A program made the translations under genes and the position numbers. Below, piece by piece: positions 41,805 to 51,764 of a DNA stretch of 64,000 bases. Origin of the DNA: Saccharibacillus endophyticus. Its GTDB lineage: Bacteria; Bacillota; Bacilli; Paenibacillales; Paenibacillaceae. Each line of letters starts with the position of its first letter. Within the stretch, counting starts at the first letter, position 1. Below the pieces are notes generated by a model. It was not told the DNA's origin. It worked only from the letters and a program-made list of their open reading frames with translations, and ran no database searches. The stretch spans positions 434,001 through 498,000 of the forward strand of contig NZ_JAAZWE010000005.1 of assembly GCF_013185185.1 (NCBI RefSeq). The letters are read 5' to 3'.

Positions 41805-42671
41805 ATGACCCGAAAAATGCCCGGAGCGTTTCTGTTTTTGATGCCCTCCGTTTTGCTTCTGCTGATCTTTTTCATCGTGCCGATCTTCCTGACGATCGGA
41901 CTGGCTTTTACCAATATGGCTTTGACCGGCGCCGCGGCGAAAAGCCTCGAGTTCGTCGGCTTCCAAAACTTCGTGAACATGTTCCAGGACCCGGATTTCC
42001 GGATCAGCGTCTGGCGCACATTGATCTTCCTGATCTTCTCCGCCGTCATCGGGCAGGTTCTGCTGGGCTTCATCCTGGCGCTGCTGATGAAGGAAAAAAA
42101 CGTTACGTTCCGCCGGATCATCGGCATTATCGTCATTGCGGGTTGGGTCACGCCCGAGATCGTCGTCGCGTTCTGCATGGTCGCGTTCTTCAGCGACAAC
42201 GGTTCGCTCAATCAGATTCTGGGCTGGTTCGGCGTCAGTCCGATCTCCTGGCTCTTCTCGTTCCCGATGGTCAGCGTCATTATCGCCAACATCTGGCACG
42301 GCACCGCCTTTTCCATGATGGTCTACCAATCGGCGCTCGACGATATTCCGAAAGAAGTCGAAGAAGCGGCAATCATCGACAGCGCGACCGGCTTCCAAAT
42401 CATTCGCCACATCACCATTCCGATGGTGAAAGGCTCGATCGTCACGAATATGATGCTGGTCACGCTGCAAACGCTCGGCGTGTTCACGCTTGTTTATACG
42501 ATGACCGGAGGCGGCCCGGGCACATCCACCCAAACGCTGCCGATCTTCATGTACAATCAGGCTTTCGTCAATTATCAGTTCGGTTACGGAACGGCGATCT
42601 CGCTGGTTCTGCTGCTGATCGGCATTATTGCCAGCCTGTTCTACATGCGTTCGATGAAGGTCAAGGTCTAA
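41805..42671 (+). CDS. Sugar ABC transporter permease (MalF-like)
   Basis: 288 aa with six membrane helices. FLFLMPSVLLLLIFFIVPIF starts the protein; the EAA-type coupling loop is VEEAAIIDSATGFQIIRHIT followed by IPMVKGSIVTN. It forms the channel with the next permease. ATG 41805 follows GGAGTG-type site. Gap of 95 bases after the binding-protein gene, without a terminator. Confidence 0.92.
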   Translation: MTRKMPGAFLFLMPSVLLLLIFFIVPIFLTIGLAFTNMALTGAAAKSLEFVGFQNFVNMFQDPDFRISVWRTLIFLIFSAVIGQVLLGFILALLMKEKNVTFRRIIGIIVIAGWVTPEIVVAFCMVAFFSDNGSLNQILGWFGVSPISWLFSFPMVSVIIANIWHGTAFSMMVYQSALDDIPKEVEEAAIIDSATGFQIIRHITIPMVKGSIVTNMMLVTLQTLGVFTLVYTMTGGGPGTSTQTLPIFMYNQAFVNYQFGYGTAISLVLLLIGIIASLFYMRSMKVKV

Positions 42672-42692
42672 CATGAAGGAGGTGCACCCGTA

Positions 42693-43517
42693 ATGGTCAA
42701 ACATAGACTTCAGCGCAATATCCAATACGGCATTCTGGTCGTGCTCGGCCTGTGCTTCCTGCTGCCGCTGCTCTGGATCATTCTTGCTTCGTTCGATCCC
42801 AACGCCCAGCAGGGCATCAAAGCTCCCGATACCTGGACGCTGCAAAATTTCAAAGACGTGCTGACCGATTCCAGCAATCTGCGCTCGTTCGGCGTCGGCC
42901 TCGTACTGTCCGGCGGTCAAGCGCTGCTGGTCGTCATCGTCTCGGTGCTGGCGGCGTATCCGCTGTCCCGTTACGAAATGCGTTTCAAAAAAAGTTTCCT
43001 GCTCTCGATCCTGTTCATGACGGCACTGCCGATCACGGCAGTCATGGTTCCGGTTTTCCAAATGTTCCTGTACCTGAATTTGCAAAACTCGATCTTCGCC
43101 ACGATGCTGTTCCTGACTTCGTCTTCGCTGCCGTACGGCATCTGGATGATGAAAAACTTCATGGACTCCGTGCCGATCGATCTGGAAGAAGCGGCCTGGA
43201 TGGACGGGGCTTCGGTCTGGACCGGACTGCGCAAAGTGGTCGCTCCGCTAATGCTGCCCGGCATCTCGACGATCGCGATCTTTACTTTTTCCGGAAGTTG
43301 GGGCAACTTCTTCGTTCCGTATATCCTGCTCCAAACGCCGGACAAGCTTCCCGCGTCGGTTACGATCTATCAATTTTTCGGCAGTCACGGTATGGTGGAG
43401 TATGGAAGGCTCGCCGCGTTCTCGCTGTTGTATACCATGCCGTCGGTCGTTCTCTACATTTTCTCCCAGCGCTATATGTCCAAAGGCTTCAGCATGGGCG
43501 GAGCGACGAAAGGTTAG
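42693..43517 (+). CDS. Sugar ABC transporter permease (MalG-like)
   Basis: 274 aa with six membrane helices. Starts VKHRLQRNIQYGILVVLGLC; the coupling loop reads DLEEAAWMDGASVWTGLRKV, then VAPLMLPGISTIAIFTFSGS. GGAGGTG lies before ATG 42693. The second half of the inner-membrane channel for the mannoside importer. Confidence 0.92.
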   Translation: MVKHRLQRNIQYGILVVLGLCFLLPLLWIILASFDPNAQQGIKAPDTWTLQNFKDVLTDSSNLRSFGVGLVLSGGQALLVVIVSVLAAYPLSRYEMRFKKSFLLSILFMTALPITAVMVPVFQMFLYLNLQNSIFATMLFLTSSSLPYGIWMMKNFMDSVPIDLEEAAWMDGASVWTGLRKVVAPLMLPGISTIAIFTFSGSWGNFFVPYILLQTPDKLPASVTIYQFFGSHGMVEYGRLAAFSLLYTMPSVVLYIFSQRYMSKGFSMGGATKG

Positions 43518-43535
43518 TTTATAGGAGGTTTTCAT

Positions 43536-46367
43536 ATGTCGGAAAAGAAAACGGTTCACCTGATCTCCCACACCCACTGGGATCGGGAATGGTATATGCC
43601 TTACGAACATCATCACGTGCTGCTCGTCGAGCTGATGGACAAGCTGCTCGATACGCTGGATCAAGACCCGGAGTACCGATATTTCCATCTGGACGGACAA
43701 ACGATCATCCGCGAAGACTATCTCCAGGTGCGCCCGGATCAACAGGAACGGCTCGACCGCTATATCCGCGAAGGCCGTATCCAATTCGGTCCGTGGTACA
43801 TTCTGCAAGACGAGTTCCTGACCAGCGGCGAAGCGAATCTGCGCAATCTGCTGATCGGCCATCAGGATGCCAAGCCGTTCGGCGTGCTGTCGAAAACCGG
43901 TTATTTCCCCGATTCGTTCGGCAATATGGGCCAGGCTCCGCAGATTTTGCGGCAGGCGGACATCGGCAATGCCGTATTCGGACGCGGCGTGAAACCGACG
44001 GGCTTCAATAATGCCGTGGTGGACGCGGACAGCTACGAATCCCCGTATTCCGAAATGATCTGGCGCTCGCCGGACGGTTCGGAAGTGCTCGGCATCCTGT
44101 TCGCGAACTGGTACTGCAACGGCATGGAAGTGCCTGCCGACGCGGAAAAAGCGAAAGCCTACTGGGACAAAAATTTGGCGGAAGCCGAAAAGTTCGCGTC
44201 CACGCCGCATCTGCTGTTCATGAACGGCTGCGACCACCAACCGATCCAGACGGATCTGCCGGAAGCGATTCGCGTCTCGTCGGAGCTGTACCCGGATATC
44301 GAGTTCGTTCATTCGAACTTCGACGATTACATCGAAGCCGTTGCCAAAGAAGTGCCGGACGACCTCGCCGTGATCGAAGGCGAGCTGCGCAGCCAACATA
44401 CGGACGGTTGGGGAACGCTGGTCAATACCGCTTCCGCGCGCGTGTATCTGAAGCAGCTCAACCAACAAGGCCAGACGCTGCTGGAAAAAGTGACCGAGCC
44501 GCTCGCAACAATGGCGCATCTGGCCGGAGTGAAAGCTTACCCGCACCATCTGCTGACCTATGCCTGGAAAACGCTGATGCAGAACCATCCGCACGACAGC
44601 ATCTGCGGATGCAGCGTGGACGAGGTGCATCGCGAGATGCTGACCCGTTTCGCGAAAAGCAGCCATGTGGCCGAGAAACTCGCCGAGCAAAGCGCGCAGG
44701 CGATCGCGGCCGCGATCGACGCGGAAACGCTGAAGAAATGGGGCGAAGGCGCAGTGCCGTTCGTCGCGTTCAATACCGCAGGCTGGACGCGCAGCGGCGT
44801 GTTGGAGACGGAACTGCTAGTGGGACAAAAGTATTTCCCGGAAGGTCTGAATCCTCAGACGTTGGCGCAAGAACTGGAAGCCGCTCCGCTGCCGACTTTT
44901 GTCGTGCAGGACGAAGAAGGCCGCGTATACGAAGCGGAGATTCGGGATCTCGGCGCGCACTTCGGCTACGACCTGCCGAAAGACCGTTTCCGCCAGCCGT
45001 ATATGGCGCGCAAAGTGAAAGTCACGTTCCAAGCCGCGGATGTGCCTTCGCTGGGCTATCGGACGTATGCGCTGGTTCCGACGGGAGCGGACAGAGCGGC
45101 AGATCAAGGTAAGCAAGCCGATACAGCAAGCGCCGACACGGTAAGCGTCAACGGCACGACGCTGGAGAACGGCAAGCTGAAGGTTACGGTAGCGCCAAAC
45201 GGATCGCTGACCGTCGAACACAAGCAACACGGTGCTCGTTACAGCGGGCTGAACGTGTATGAAAACACGGGCGATATCGGCAACGAGTACGTCTACCGTC
45301 AACCGGAAGGCGAGCAGACGTTAACGACTGAGCATCTGCAAGCCGAAGTACGCATTGTCGAACAGACGCCTTTCCGTGCTGTATTGGAAAGCGTGGTACG
45401 TTGGGAGATTCCGGCCGGCGCGGACGAGACGTTCATCCACGAGAAACAGCAAATGGTTCCGTTCACGGAACGCACCGCACAGCGCAGCGAGCAAACCGTG
45501 CCGCTGGTAATTACGACTCTTTATACACTGGAAGCCGGAAGCGAACTGGTGAAGGTACGTACTTCGTTCAACAACCAAGCGAAAGACCATCGCCTGCGGG
45601 CCTTGTTCCCGACCGGCTTGAACGCGGATCATCACTATGCGGATTCGATCTTCGAGTCGGCGAAGCGCGCGAATGTGCCTGCGAAAGAATGGATCAATCC
45701 GAGCAACGCGCAGCATCAGCAGGCATTCGTGCATGTGACCGACGGCGAGCACGGTCTGTTGATCGCCAATAAAGGACTGAACGAGTATGAAGTGCTGCGG
45801 GACGGGCAGAATACCATCGCGGTTACGCTGCTCCGCGCTTCGTCGGAACTTGGCGACTGGGGCGTGTTCGAGACGCCGGAAGCACAGTGCCTCGGCGAGC
45901 AAGCGGTCGAGTACGCGATCCGTCCGTTCGCTGGCGATGCCGCGAAGTCGGGCGCGATTGCCGATGCGTACAGCTATCCGATCCCGTGGACGGTCGTTCA
46001 AGCCGGATCGCTTGCGGACGCTTCGGAACGTGCTGCGGAAAAGCCCGCCGGAGGCGTTAAGCTCTCGGCGGTCACATCGGCAGGCGCAGCGGACGGACTG
46101 CCGCTGTCCTCGCAGGTCGTAAGCTGGAACGAGCAGGATACGACATTGGCTTTCTCGACGTTGAAACTGTCGGCGGACACGGAAGACGTGATCGTGCGCT
46201 GGTACAACCTCGGAGGCGAAGAAGCGTCGCTTCAAGTCAAAGCCGGGTTCGATGTCGAATCTGCTTACGAGAGCGATGTACTGGAGCGCCGCCGCGAGTT
46301 ACTGAGTGAACGACATGACGCGGTTAGCGGCTATAAGATCGTGACGCGGGCTTATGTGACGCGATAA
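43536..46367 (+). CDS. GH38 alpha-mannosidase
   Basis: 943 aa, cytoplasmic. The start HLISHTHWDREWYMPYEHHH contains the zinc pair His14-x-Asp16; the nucleophile is Asp126 in TGYFPDSFGNMGQ. LLFMNGCDHQPIQTD and the long C-terminal beta domain (from about 500) complete the family. It is of the bacterial MngB-like group. It releases mannose from alpha-linked mannosides, complementing the alpha-1,6-specific GH125. An internal linker (about 525-540, AADQGKQADTASADTVSV) is unusually polar. Last gene of the operon; strong terminator follows. Confidence 0.93.
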   Translation: MSEKKTVHLISHTHWDREWYMPYEHHHVLLVELMDKLLDTLDQDPEYRYFHLDGQTIIREDYLQVRPDQQERLDRYIREGRIQFGPWYILQDEFLTSGEANLRNLLIGHQDAKPFGVLSKTGYFPDSFGNMGQAPQILRQADIGNAVFGRGVKPTGFNNAVVDADSYESPYSEMIWRSPDGSEVLGILFANWYCNGMEVPADAEKAKAYWDKNLAEAEKFASTPHLLFMNGCDHQPIQTDLPEAIRVSSELYPDIEFVHSNFDDYIEAVAKEVPDDLAVIEGELRSQHTDGWGTLVNTASARVYLKQLNQQGQTLLEKVTEPLATMAHLAGVKAYPHHLLTYAWKTLMQNHPHDSICGCSVDEVHREMLTRFAKSSHVAEKLAEQSAQAIAAAIDAETLKKWGEGAVPFVAFNTAGWTRSGVLETELLVGQKYFPEGLNPQTLAQELEAAPLPTFVVQDEEGRVYEAEIRDLGAHFGYDLPKDRFRQPYMARKVKVTFQAADVPSLGYRTYALVPTGADRAADQGKQADTASADTVSVNGTTLENGKLKVTVAPNGSLTVEHKQHGARYSGLNVYENTGDIGNEYVYRQPEGEQTLTTEHLQAEVRIVEQTPFRAVLESVVRWEIPAGADETFIHEKQQMVPFTERTAQRSEQTVPLVITTLYTLEAGSELVKVRTSFNNQAKDHRLRALFPTGLNADHHYADSIFESAKRANVPAKEWINPSNAQHQQAFVHVTDGEHGLLIANKGLNEYEVLRDGQNTIAVTLLRASSELGDWGVFETPEAQCLGEQAVEYAIRPFAGDAAKSGAIADAYSYPIPWTVVQAGSLADASERAAEKPAGGVKLSAVTSAGAADGLPLSSQVVSWNEQDTTLAFSTLKLSADTEDVIVRWYNLGGEEASLQVKAGFDVESAYESDVLERRRELLSERHDAVSGYKIVTRAYVTR

Positions 46368-46398
46368 GCGTAAGGACTATTCAAGCGGTTCTGATTAA

Positions 46399-46442
46399 AA
46401 AGACTCCCGAGCCATGTATGGCCGGGAGTCTTTGCTTTTTTC
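46399..46442. terminator. Terminator between GH38 and the nitroreductase gene
   Basis: AAAGACTCCCGAGCCAT pairs with ATGGCCGGGAGTCTTT; T residues follow on the plus strand and AAAA precedes, so it can serve both convergent genes. Confidence 0.88.
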
Positions 46443-46458
46443 GTGTTCTGTCGTAATG

Positions 46459-47247
46459 TCAGTTCGAACCGCCGTTGTTCATAAAATTCTGCTTTTCCAA
46501 ATAATTCAGGATCGTCTGCGAATACTCGAGATGCGATTCCTTCGTATACTTGGCGATCGTGTAGACTTGAGCCAGGTTTTTGAGGCCCAGTTCTTCGGTC
46601 ATCGCTTTGAGCTTCGGCACGTCCATGTAACGCTGCCAACCTTTTTCGTTGCGGTCTTTGTAAATGTCCTCGATCTGCTCGTCCGTGTAATCCTGATACT
46701 GCTCGTAATGGACGAGTCCGTGCTGCGGCAGGCGGTCGCGCAGCGCGGGAGCTTCGGCGGGATAGCCCAGCGAGTAGCCGACGACGGGCACCACGCCCGG
46801 CGGAAGGTTCAGCAGCTCGCCGATCTGGTCGCAGTTCGCCAGCGTCGAGCCCATGTAGCAGATACCCAAACCTTCGTTTTCCGCTGCCAATGCGCAGTTT
46901 TGCGAAGCCAGCGTCGCGTCGATCGTGCCGATCATGAAGCTCATGTAGTTATCGAAATGCACGGGCGCGTCGTTCAGCTCCAGCCATTTGCGCATGCGGT
47001 TGAAATCTGCGCAGAACGTCAGCAGAACCGGCGCATCCAGCACCATCGACTGGTCCATATGCGGCGTGTAGAGCTTTTTACGCAGCTCTTTGTCCCGCGT
47101 GACCACGATCGAATAAGACTGCATGTTGCCGCTGGACGAGGCGCGAATCCCCGCTTCCAGTACCCGGCCTAGGACCTCTTGGCTGACTTCGCGATCTTCG
47201 TATTGACGAATGGATCGGTGTCCGTGAATCACGTCGTTGAATTCCAT
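46459..47247 (-). CDS. NfsA-like FMN-dependent nitroreductase family protein
   Basis: 262 aa. FMN-binding start HGHRSIRQYEDREVSQEVLG, then AGIRASSSGNMQSYSIVVTR, AENEGLGICYMGSTLANCDQ and VPVVGYSLGYPAE. These match NADPH-dependent flavin oxidoreductases of the NfsA/FRP group, which reduce nitro compounds, quinones or flavin. No partner gene; the VOC gene upstream is separate by about 110 bases on the same strand. Confidence 0.88.
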   Translation of the reverse strand: MEFNDVIHGHRSIRQYEDREVSQEVLGRVLEAGIRASSSGNMQSYSIVVTRDKELRKKLYTPHMDQSMVLDAPVLLTFCADFNRMRKWLELNDAPVHFDNYMSFMIGTIDATLASQNCALAAENEGLGICYMGSTLANCDQIGELLNLPPGVVPVVGYSLGYPAEAPALRDRLPQHGLVHYEQYQDYTDEQIEDIYKDRNEKGWQRYMDVPKLKAMTEELGLKNLAQVYTIAKYTKESHLEYSQTILNYLEKQNFMNNGGSN

Positions 47248-47357
47248 AATACGGTCCCCTTCCGGCGAATGATGCTTGGTTTTCTTTTTATGATAAACCA
47301 GTTTACCGACTTGGGATAGAGCCTAAAACGTTTTCCGCCATTACCTTGCCAACGCTA

Positions 47358-47732
47358 TTAGATAGATTCATGATGCTGAGCCAATTGAATTTCGAATCCG
47401 TCCGGGTCTAACACGTAAAAAAAGCTTAAACGGGGGTTCGGCGCAATCGGTCCGCGCGCGATCGGAATGCCCTTATGTCGAAGTTCTTCCATGGCGTCTT
47501 CCAACGAATCGACCTCGAAACCGACCGACACTCCGTTTTCCGGCTGCACGGTCTGTTCGCTGCCTTGAATCAGTTCGATCTTGGGTTGGCTTTCGCTGCC
47601 GAGCATGGCGATCTGCTTGCCCCGGCTTTCGAAGCGGCGCTGGATCGGCAGGCCGAGGATATCCTGGTAAAAAGAGATCGACGTTTCGAGATCGCGGACG
47701 CGTAGGGTGATCCAGTTGAGGCTCGGGTTCAT
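47358..47732 (-). CDS. VOC-superfamily (glyoxalase/bleomycin-resistance-like) protein
   Basis: 124 aa. LNWITLRVRDLETSISFYQD, ILGLPIQRRFESRGKQIAML and SFFYVLDPDGFEIQLAQHHE give the paired beta-alpha-beta-beta-beta modules; the E in FEIQLAQH and H near the end could bind a metal. Small-molecule conjugation or resistance roles are possible; nothing decides. ATG 47732 is used because AGGAG lies nine bases before; an upstream GTG touches that site. Confidence 0.8.
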   Translation of the reverse strand: MNPSLNWITLRVRDLETSISFYQDILGLPIQRRFESRGKQIAMLGSESQPKIELIQGSEQTVQPENGVSVGFEVDSLEDAMEELRHKGIPIARGPIAPNPRLSFFYVLDPDGFEIQLAQHHESI

Positions 47733-47826
47733 GGTCTTCACTCCTATAATGGGATAGATGCAGTCTGCTTATTGTACCATCCGTGACGCGATAACGGCGC
47801 CCCGGACAGACGACTTGCCTGTATGC

Positions 47827-47865
47827 AAAAAAGCGATGCTTTCCCGGATAGGAAAGCATCGCTTT
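47827..47865 (-). terminator. Terminator of the DHA2 efflux pump gene
   Basis: AAAGCGATGCTTTCC / GGAAAGCATCGCTTT, a 15-base perfect stem with T residues on the minus strand. Confidence 0.9.
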
Positions 47866-47912
47866 GACGTATGATTCTGTCTATCGCACGGAAACCTTAT
47901 GCGGCATGCCGA

Positions 47913-49421
47913 TTAATGCATCGGCCCTTCCGGTTTCGCTTCCGCGCCGACTTTGACGCGCTTCACGAACAGCGACACGATCAAGCCGATGACCGCCAGG
48001 ACCGCTGCGAACACGAACGCGCCCTGCACGCCCGACGTGAATCCGGCGAGTTGGTTCTCCGGGCTTTCCGGATTCGCGATTCCGCTTAAGAAGCTGGCTT
48101 GGCCGGCGCTCAAGATGCTGACCGCCACCGCGGTGCCGATCGCGCCGGATACCTGCTGCAAGGTGTTCATGATCGCCGTGCCGTGCGGGTAATACTCGCG
48201 CGGCAGCTGGTTCAGACCGTTGGTCTGCGCAGGCATCATAATCATGGAGATGCCGACCATCATGAAGATATGCAGCGTGATGATCGTGCTGAGCGCCGTC
48301 GTCGGCGAGATGCCCGTGTACATGAACAAGACGACCGCCACGTCGGCGAGGCCGATGATCACAAGCCATTTCGGACCGAATTTGTCGAACAGCCGGCCCA
48401 TGACCGGAGACAGCAGACCGTTGAGCAAGCTGCCCGGCAGCAGGACGAGGCCCGCTGTCAGCGCCGTCACCGCCATGCCCTGCTGCAAGTACATCGGCAG
48501 GATCAGCATCGACGACAGCATCATCATCATGGAAATGAAGATCAGGATCAGGCCCAGCGTGAACATCGGGTATTTGAACGCCCGCAGGTCCATTACCGGA
48601 TGCTTCATCTTAAGCTGACGGATACTGAAAAGAAGCAGGGACAACACGCCGATCGCCAACGTGCCGATCACGATCGGGCTCGTCCAGCCGCTGCCCGCTT
48701 CGCCGTGTCCGCCCGCGCTGCTGAAGCCGTAGACGATACCGCCGAAGCCGAGCGTGGACAGGATGATCGACAGCACGTCGATCTTCGGCTTGGTCAGCTT
48801 GGAGATGTTCGGCAGGAACAGCAGGCCGCACACCAGCGAGATAACGAAGAACGGCAGGGAAATCCAGAAGATCCAGTGCCAGCTCAGGTTAGCCAAAATC
48901 AAGCCGGAGATGCTCGGGCCGCTGGCCGGAGCGAACATGATAACCAGACCGATCAGGCCCATGGCGGCGCCGCGCTTCTCGATCGGGAAAATAACCAGGA
49001 TGGTATTGAACATCAGCGGCAGCAGCAGTGCCGTGCCGACCGCTTGAAGCACGCGCGCCAGCAGCAAAATTTCAAAACTCGGCGCGACCGCGGCCACGAA
49101 CGTGCCGATGATCGAGAAGATCAGCGACGTCGTGAACAGCTGACGCGTGCTGAACCATTGCAAAAGCATGCCGGATACCGGAACCAGAATACCCAGTACG
49201 AGCAGGTAGCCCGTCGTCAGCCATTGAATCGTCGTCGGTCCGACTTCGAGCATCGCCATAAGCGGCGTCAACGCCACGTTCAGCGCCGTCTCCCCGAACA
49301 AACCGATAAATCCGCTCAGCAGCATCGCGAACAAAATCGGAAACACCTTGTACTGCTGCTGTGCTTCTTGCTGCGTTTCTTGACGATTCCCCAAAGAATC
49401 GGCTTTCATTGAACCTTCCAC
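47913..49421 (-). CDS. DHA2-family MFS multidrug efflux transporter
   Basis: 502 aa with about 14 membrane helices. VFPILFAMLLSGFIGLFGET, ALNVALTPLMAML and TTIQWLTTGYLLVLGILVPV are the DHA2 motif D1 region; the LLLARVLQAVGTALLLPLMF region is motif A/B; and the motif C segment is LGLIGLVIMFAPASGPSISG. It should export drugs by proton antiport. GTG 49421, eight bases after AGGAGG, is preferred to an ATG four codons later. Downstream of and co-directional with a TetR gene, a common regulator-pump pair (LmrA-LmrB-like). Confidence 0.9.
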   Translation of the reverse strand: MEGSMKADSLGNRQETQQEAQQQYKVFPILFAMLLSGFIGLFGETALNVALTPLMAMLEVGPTTIQWLTTGYLLVLGILVPVSGMLLQWFSTRQLFTTSLIFSIIGTFVAAVAPSFEILLLARVLQAVGTALLLPLMFNTILVIFPIEKRGAAMGLIGLVIMFAPASGPSISGLILANLSWHWIFWISLPFFVISLVCGLLFLPNISKLTKPKIDVLSIILSTLGFGGIVYGFSSAGGHGEAGSGWTSPIVIGTLAIGVLSLLLFSIRQLKMKHPVMDLRAFKYPMFTLGLILIFISMMMMLSSMLILPMYLQQGMAVTALTAGLVLLPGSLLNGLLSPVMGRLFDKFGPKWLVIIGLADVAVVLFMYTGISPTTALSTIITLHIFMMVGISMIMMPAQTNGLNQLPREYYPHGTAIMNTLQQVSGAIGTAVAVSILSAGQASFLSGIANPESPENQLAGFTSGVQGAFVFAAVLAVIGLIVSLFVKRVKVGAEAKPEGPMH

Positions 49422-49466
49422 TCTTTCATCCTCCTCGAACCTCTCGAACGTTCTGTTGAATACGCC

Positions 49467-50057
49467 TTACGGCATGTCTTGCACGTGCTTCGCCACGACC
49501 GCCAAATGATCGGCCGCCGCAAGCAGCGGTTGTTTGCTCTGGTTCGTCAGGCTGATGATCAGCGCGCCTTCCATCAAAGCGACGACCAGCAGCGACGTGG
49601 TCCGCGCTTTTTCCTCGCTCATGCCGTCTTCGACCAAATGCTTGGCGATGATGACCTGCCAATCCGCGAACACGTTTTGGCAATCCGCGCGAAGATCGCT
49701 GCTGATGCACGACGTCTCGACGGCAGCCCAAAAGCTGAACGGCATAAATCCGGTAAATCCGGCCGCCTCCGCTTCGTCCGCCATATCGCGAATGAACTGC
49801 TGAAGGCCTTCCGCCGTATTCGAATGCGCGGCAAACGTTTCATCGAACTTTTGCAAAATATGCTCGTTCGTTTTTTGAATGCACACGTGCGCGAGTTCTT
49901 CTTTGCCTTGCGGGAAATAATGATACAACGACCCTTTCGGAGCCTGGCTTTCTTTTACGATCTGATTCAAGCCTGTCGCGTGGTACCCTTGTGAAAAAAA
50001 CAGTCTCGCTGCCGTGTTGACGATGGACTCTTTAGCGTTGGACTTTTCACTCAACAA
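49467..50057 (-). CDS. TetR-family regulator (LmrA/YxaF-like)
   Basis: 196 aa. The helix-turn-helix is SIVNTAARLFFSQGYHATGL, NQIVKESQAPKGSLYHYFPQ and GKEELAHVCIQ, the LYHYFP form typical of the LmrA/YxaF branch that represses multidrug pumps. It starts with TTG (50057, or 50054) after GGAAGTG. The gap to the efflux pump is 45 bases, so both are probably one operon that is autorepressed until a drug binds. Confidence 0.9.
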   Translation of the reverse strand: MLSEKSNAKESIVNTAARLFFSQGYHATGLNQIVKESQAPKGSLYHYFPQGKEELAHVCIQKTNEHILQKFDETFAAHSNTAEGLQQFIRDMADEAEAAGFTGFMPFSFWAAVETSCISSDLRADCQNVFADWQVIIAKHLVEDGMSEEKARTTSLLVVALMEGALIISLTNQSKQPLLAAADHLAVVAKHVQDMP

Positions 50058-50183
50058 AAGACACTTCCTTCGAAGAATTATAACAATCGGTCTACATACA
50101 TTATCTTTATCACAAGAGCTATGTCAATGCTTTTATTTAAAATTTTACAGTGTAACCGTTATCAATCGGAAAGCTTTACACAG

Positions 50184-50240
50184 CCGAAAAAAACCGCCTT
50201 CGACCCATGACCTCGTCATCGATCGAAAAGCGGTTTTGTT
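50184..50240 (-). terminator. Terminator of the arabinose operon
   Basis: AAACCGC at 50191 pairs with GCGGTTT at 50230, and inner CTTCGA with TCGATCG-type bases; seven T residues follow on the minus strand. Confidence 0.75.
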
Positions 50241-50253
50241 TTATCGGCTTAGC

Positions 50254-51678
50254 TTACTTAATCACGACATACTCCAAATTCACCAGCTTCGCATAAGTCA
50301 CGATCTGATCCGTCGTCAGGTTCAGCGATACGACCGTGTGGTGGCCGCCGCCGTTTTCGATCCAGGCTTTTACGCCTTCTTGGAAGTTCGGTTTCACGCT
50401 CCACAGAACGCGGGCGACCGGAAGGTTCGGAGCCGGTTCGGTCGGTTCGAACGCCGTCACTTCGTTGATCAGCAGTTTGTAATGCGTGCCGTGGTCCATC
50501 ATGGATACGACGACGCCGTCGCCGGCTTTGCCGTCGAAGACAAGGCGGGCCGGATCTTCTTTGCCGCCGATTCCGAGCGGGGATACGACGACTTTCGGCT
50601 TGCTGCTCGCCAGGGAAGGATCGACTTCGAGCATATGGGACTGCAGAATCGCTTCTTTGCCCGCCGCCATCTCGTAAGTGTAGTCTTCCATGAAGCCCGT
50701 GTTCTCGTTATGGCTCATGATTTTCATCAGACGGTCGAGCGCGGCCGTCTTCCAGTCGCCTTCGCCGGCGAAGCCGTAGCCTTGAGCCATCAGGCGCTGA
50801 ACGGCCAGACCCGGAAGCTGCTTCATGCCGTGCAGGTCTTCAAAGTTCGACGTAAACGCGGTATAGCCTTTCGCGTCCAGGAAACGCTTGAGAGCGATCT
50901 CGTAACCCGCTTGAACGCGTACGCTTGCTTCCCAGTCTTCTTTGCTGTTGGTGCCGTAGTCAAATTCGTACAGGTTGGCGTATTCCGCCATCAATTCGTC
51001 GATTTCCTGTTCGGTCACGGCGTTCACGACCTCGACCAGATCGCCGATGCCGTAGTAGTCGACCGTCCAGCCGAACTGGATCTGGGCTTCGACTTTGTCG
51101 CCTTCGGTGACGCCGACGTTGCGCATGTTGTCGCCGAAGCGGGCTACTTTGATATTGAAGCTTTCGTTATAAGCAACGGCAACGTCCATCCAGTCCGCGA
51201 TTTGCCGCTGTACTTCCGGACGCTCCCAGTAGCCGACAACGACTTTGTTTTGCTTGTTCAGACGCGCGTTGATGAATCCGTATTCGCGGTCGCCGTGAGC
51301 GGCTTGGTTCAGGTTCATGAAGTCCATGTCGATCGTCGCCCACGGAATGCTTTCATTATACTGCGTCGCCAGATGCAGCAGCGGCTTTTGCAGCAGCTTC
51401 GTGCCGCGAATCCACATTTTGGCCGGCGAGAAGGTGTGCATCCACGTGATGATTCCGGCCACTTCGTCGCGGTAGTTCACTTCTTTCATGATTTCGGTGA
51501 TCTTGTCCGCGCTGACAGCCAGCTCCTGAAGCACGAGCGGATAAGGAAGCACGCCGCTTTTGTTGAGCGCGTCCGTCATTTCTTGCGCATGGGCTTTAAC
51601 TTCGGCCAATGCTTCTTCTCCGTACAAATGCTGCGAACCTACGACGAACCAAAATTGTTTTTCAACGGCTGTTGTCAT
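50254..51678 (-). CDS. araA: L-arabinose isomerase
   Basis: 474 aa. FWFVVGSQHLYGEEALAEVK is the diagnostic N-terminus; GIITWMHTFSPAKMWIRGTK, FMNLNQAAHGDREYGFI, GDWKTAALDRLMKIMS and SFLED-type FMEDYTYEMAAGKEAILQSH follow, with metal ligands expected among the Glu and His residues of the last part. Converts L-arabinose to L-ribulose. ATG 51678 is used (GAGGA upstream). Third and last gene of araK-araD-araA. Confidence 0.96.
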   Translation of the reverse strand: MTTAVEKQFWFVVGSQHLYGEEALAEVKAHAQEMTDALNKSGVLPYPLVLQELAVSADKITEIMKEVNYRDEVAGIITWMHTFSPAKMWIRGTKLLQKPLLHLATQYNESIPWATIDMDFMNLNQAAHGDREYGFINARLNKQNKVVVGYWERPEVQRQIADWMDVAVAYNESFNIKVARFGDNMRNVGVTEGDKVEAQIQFGWTVDYYGIGDLVEVVNAVTEQEIDELMAEYANLYEFDYGTNSKEDWEASVRVQAGYEIALKRFLDAKGYTAFTSNFEDLHGMKQLPGLAVQRLMAQGYGFAGEGDWKTAALDRLMKIMSHNENTGFMEDYTYEMAAGKEAILQSHMLEVDPSLASSKPKVVVSPLGIGGKEDPARLVFDGKAGDGVVVSMMDHGTHYKLLINEVTAFEPTEPAPNLPVARVLWSVKPNFQEGVKAWIENGGGHHTVVSLNLTTDQIVTYAKLVNLEYVVIK

Positions 51679-51764
51679 GTAAATCATCCTCTTTTCATGA
51701 ATTATGGTATGTCACGTCGAATGATTGAACGTTTATGTTGAGTACGACTCGATTAGAAACGAAC

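Noticed and set aside
43248..44690. 480-codon minus-strand frame opposite the permease and GH38 genes
   Set aside because: Composition typical of an antisense frame; the plus-strand genes have full family motifs across the same bases.
48099..49412. 437-codon open frame on the plus strand opposite the DHA2 transporter
   Set aside because: Shadow of a GC-biased gene: low-complexity His/Arg/Gln/Asp-rich translation, no ribosome site, and the minus-strand frame is a clear membrane transporter.
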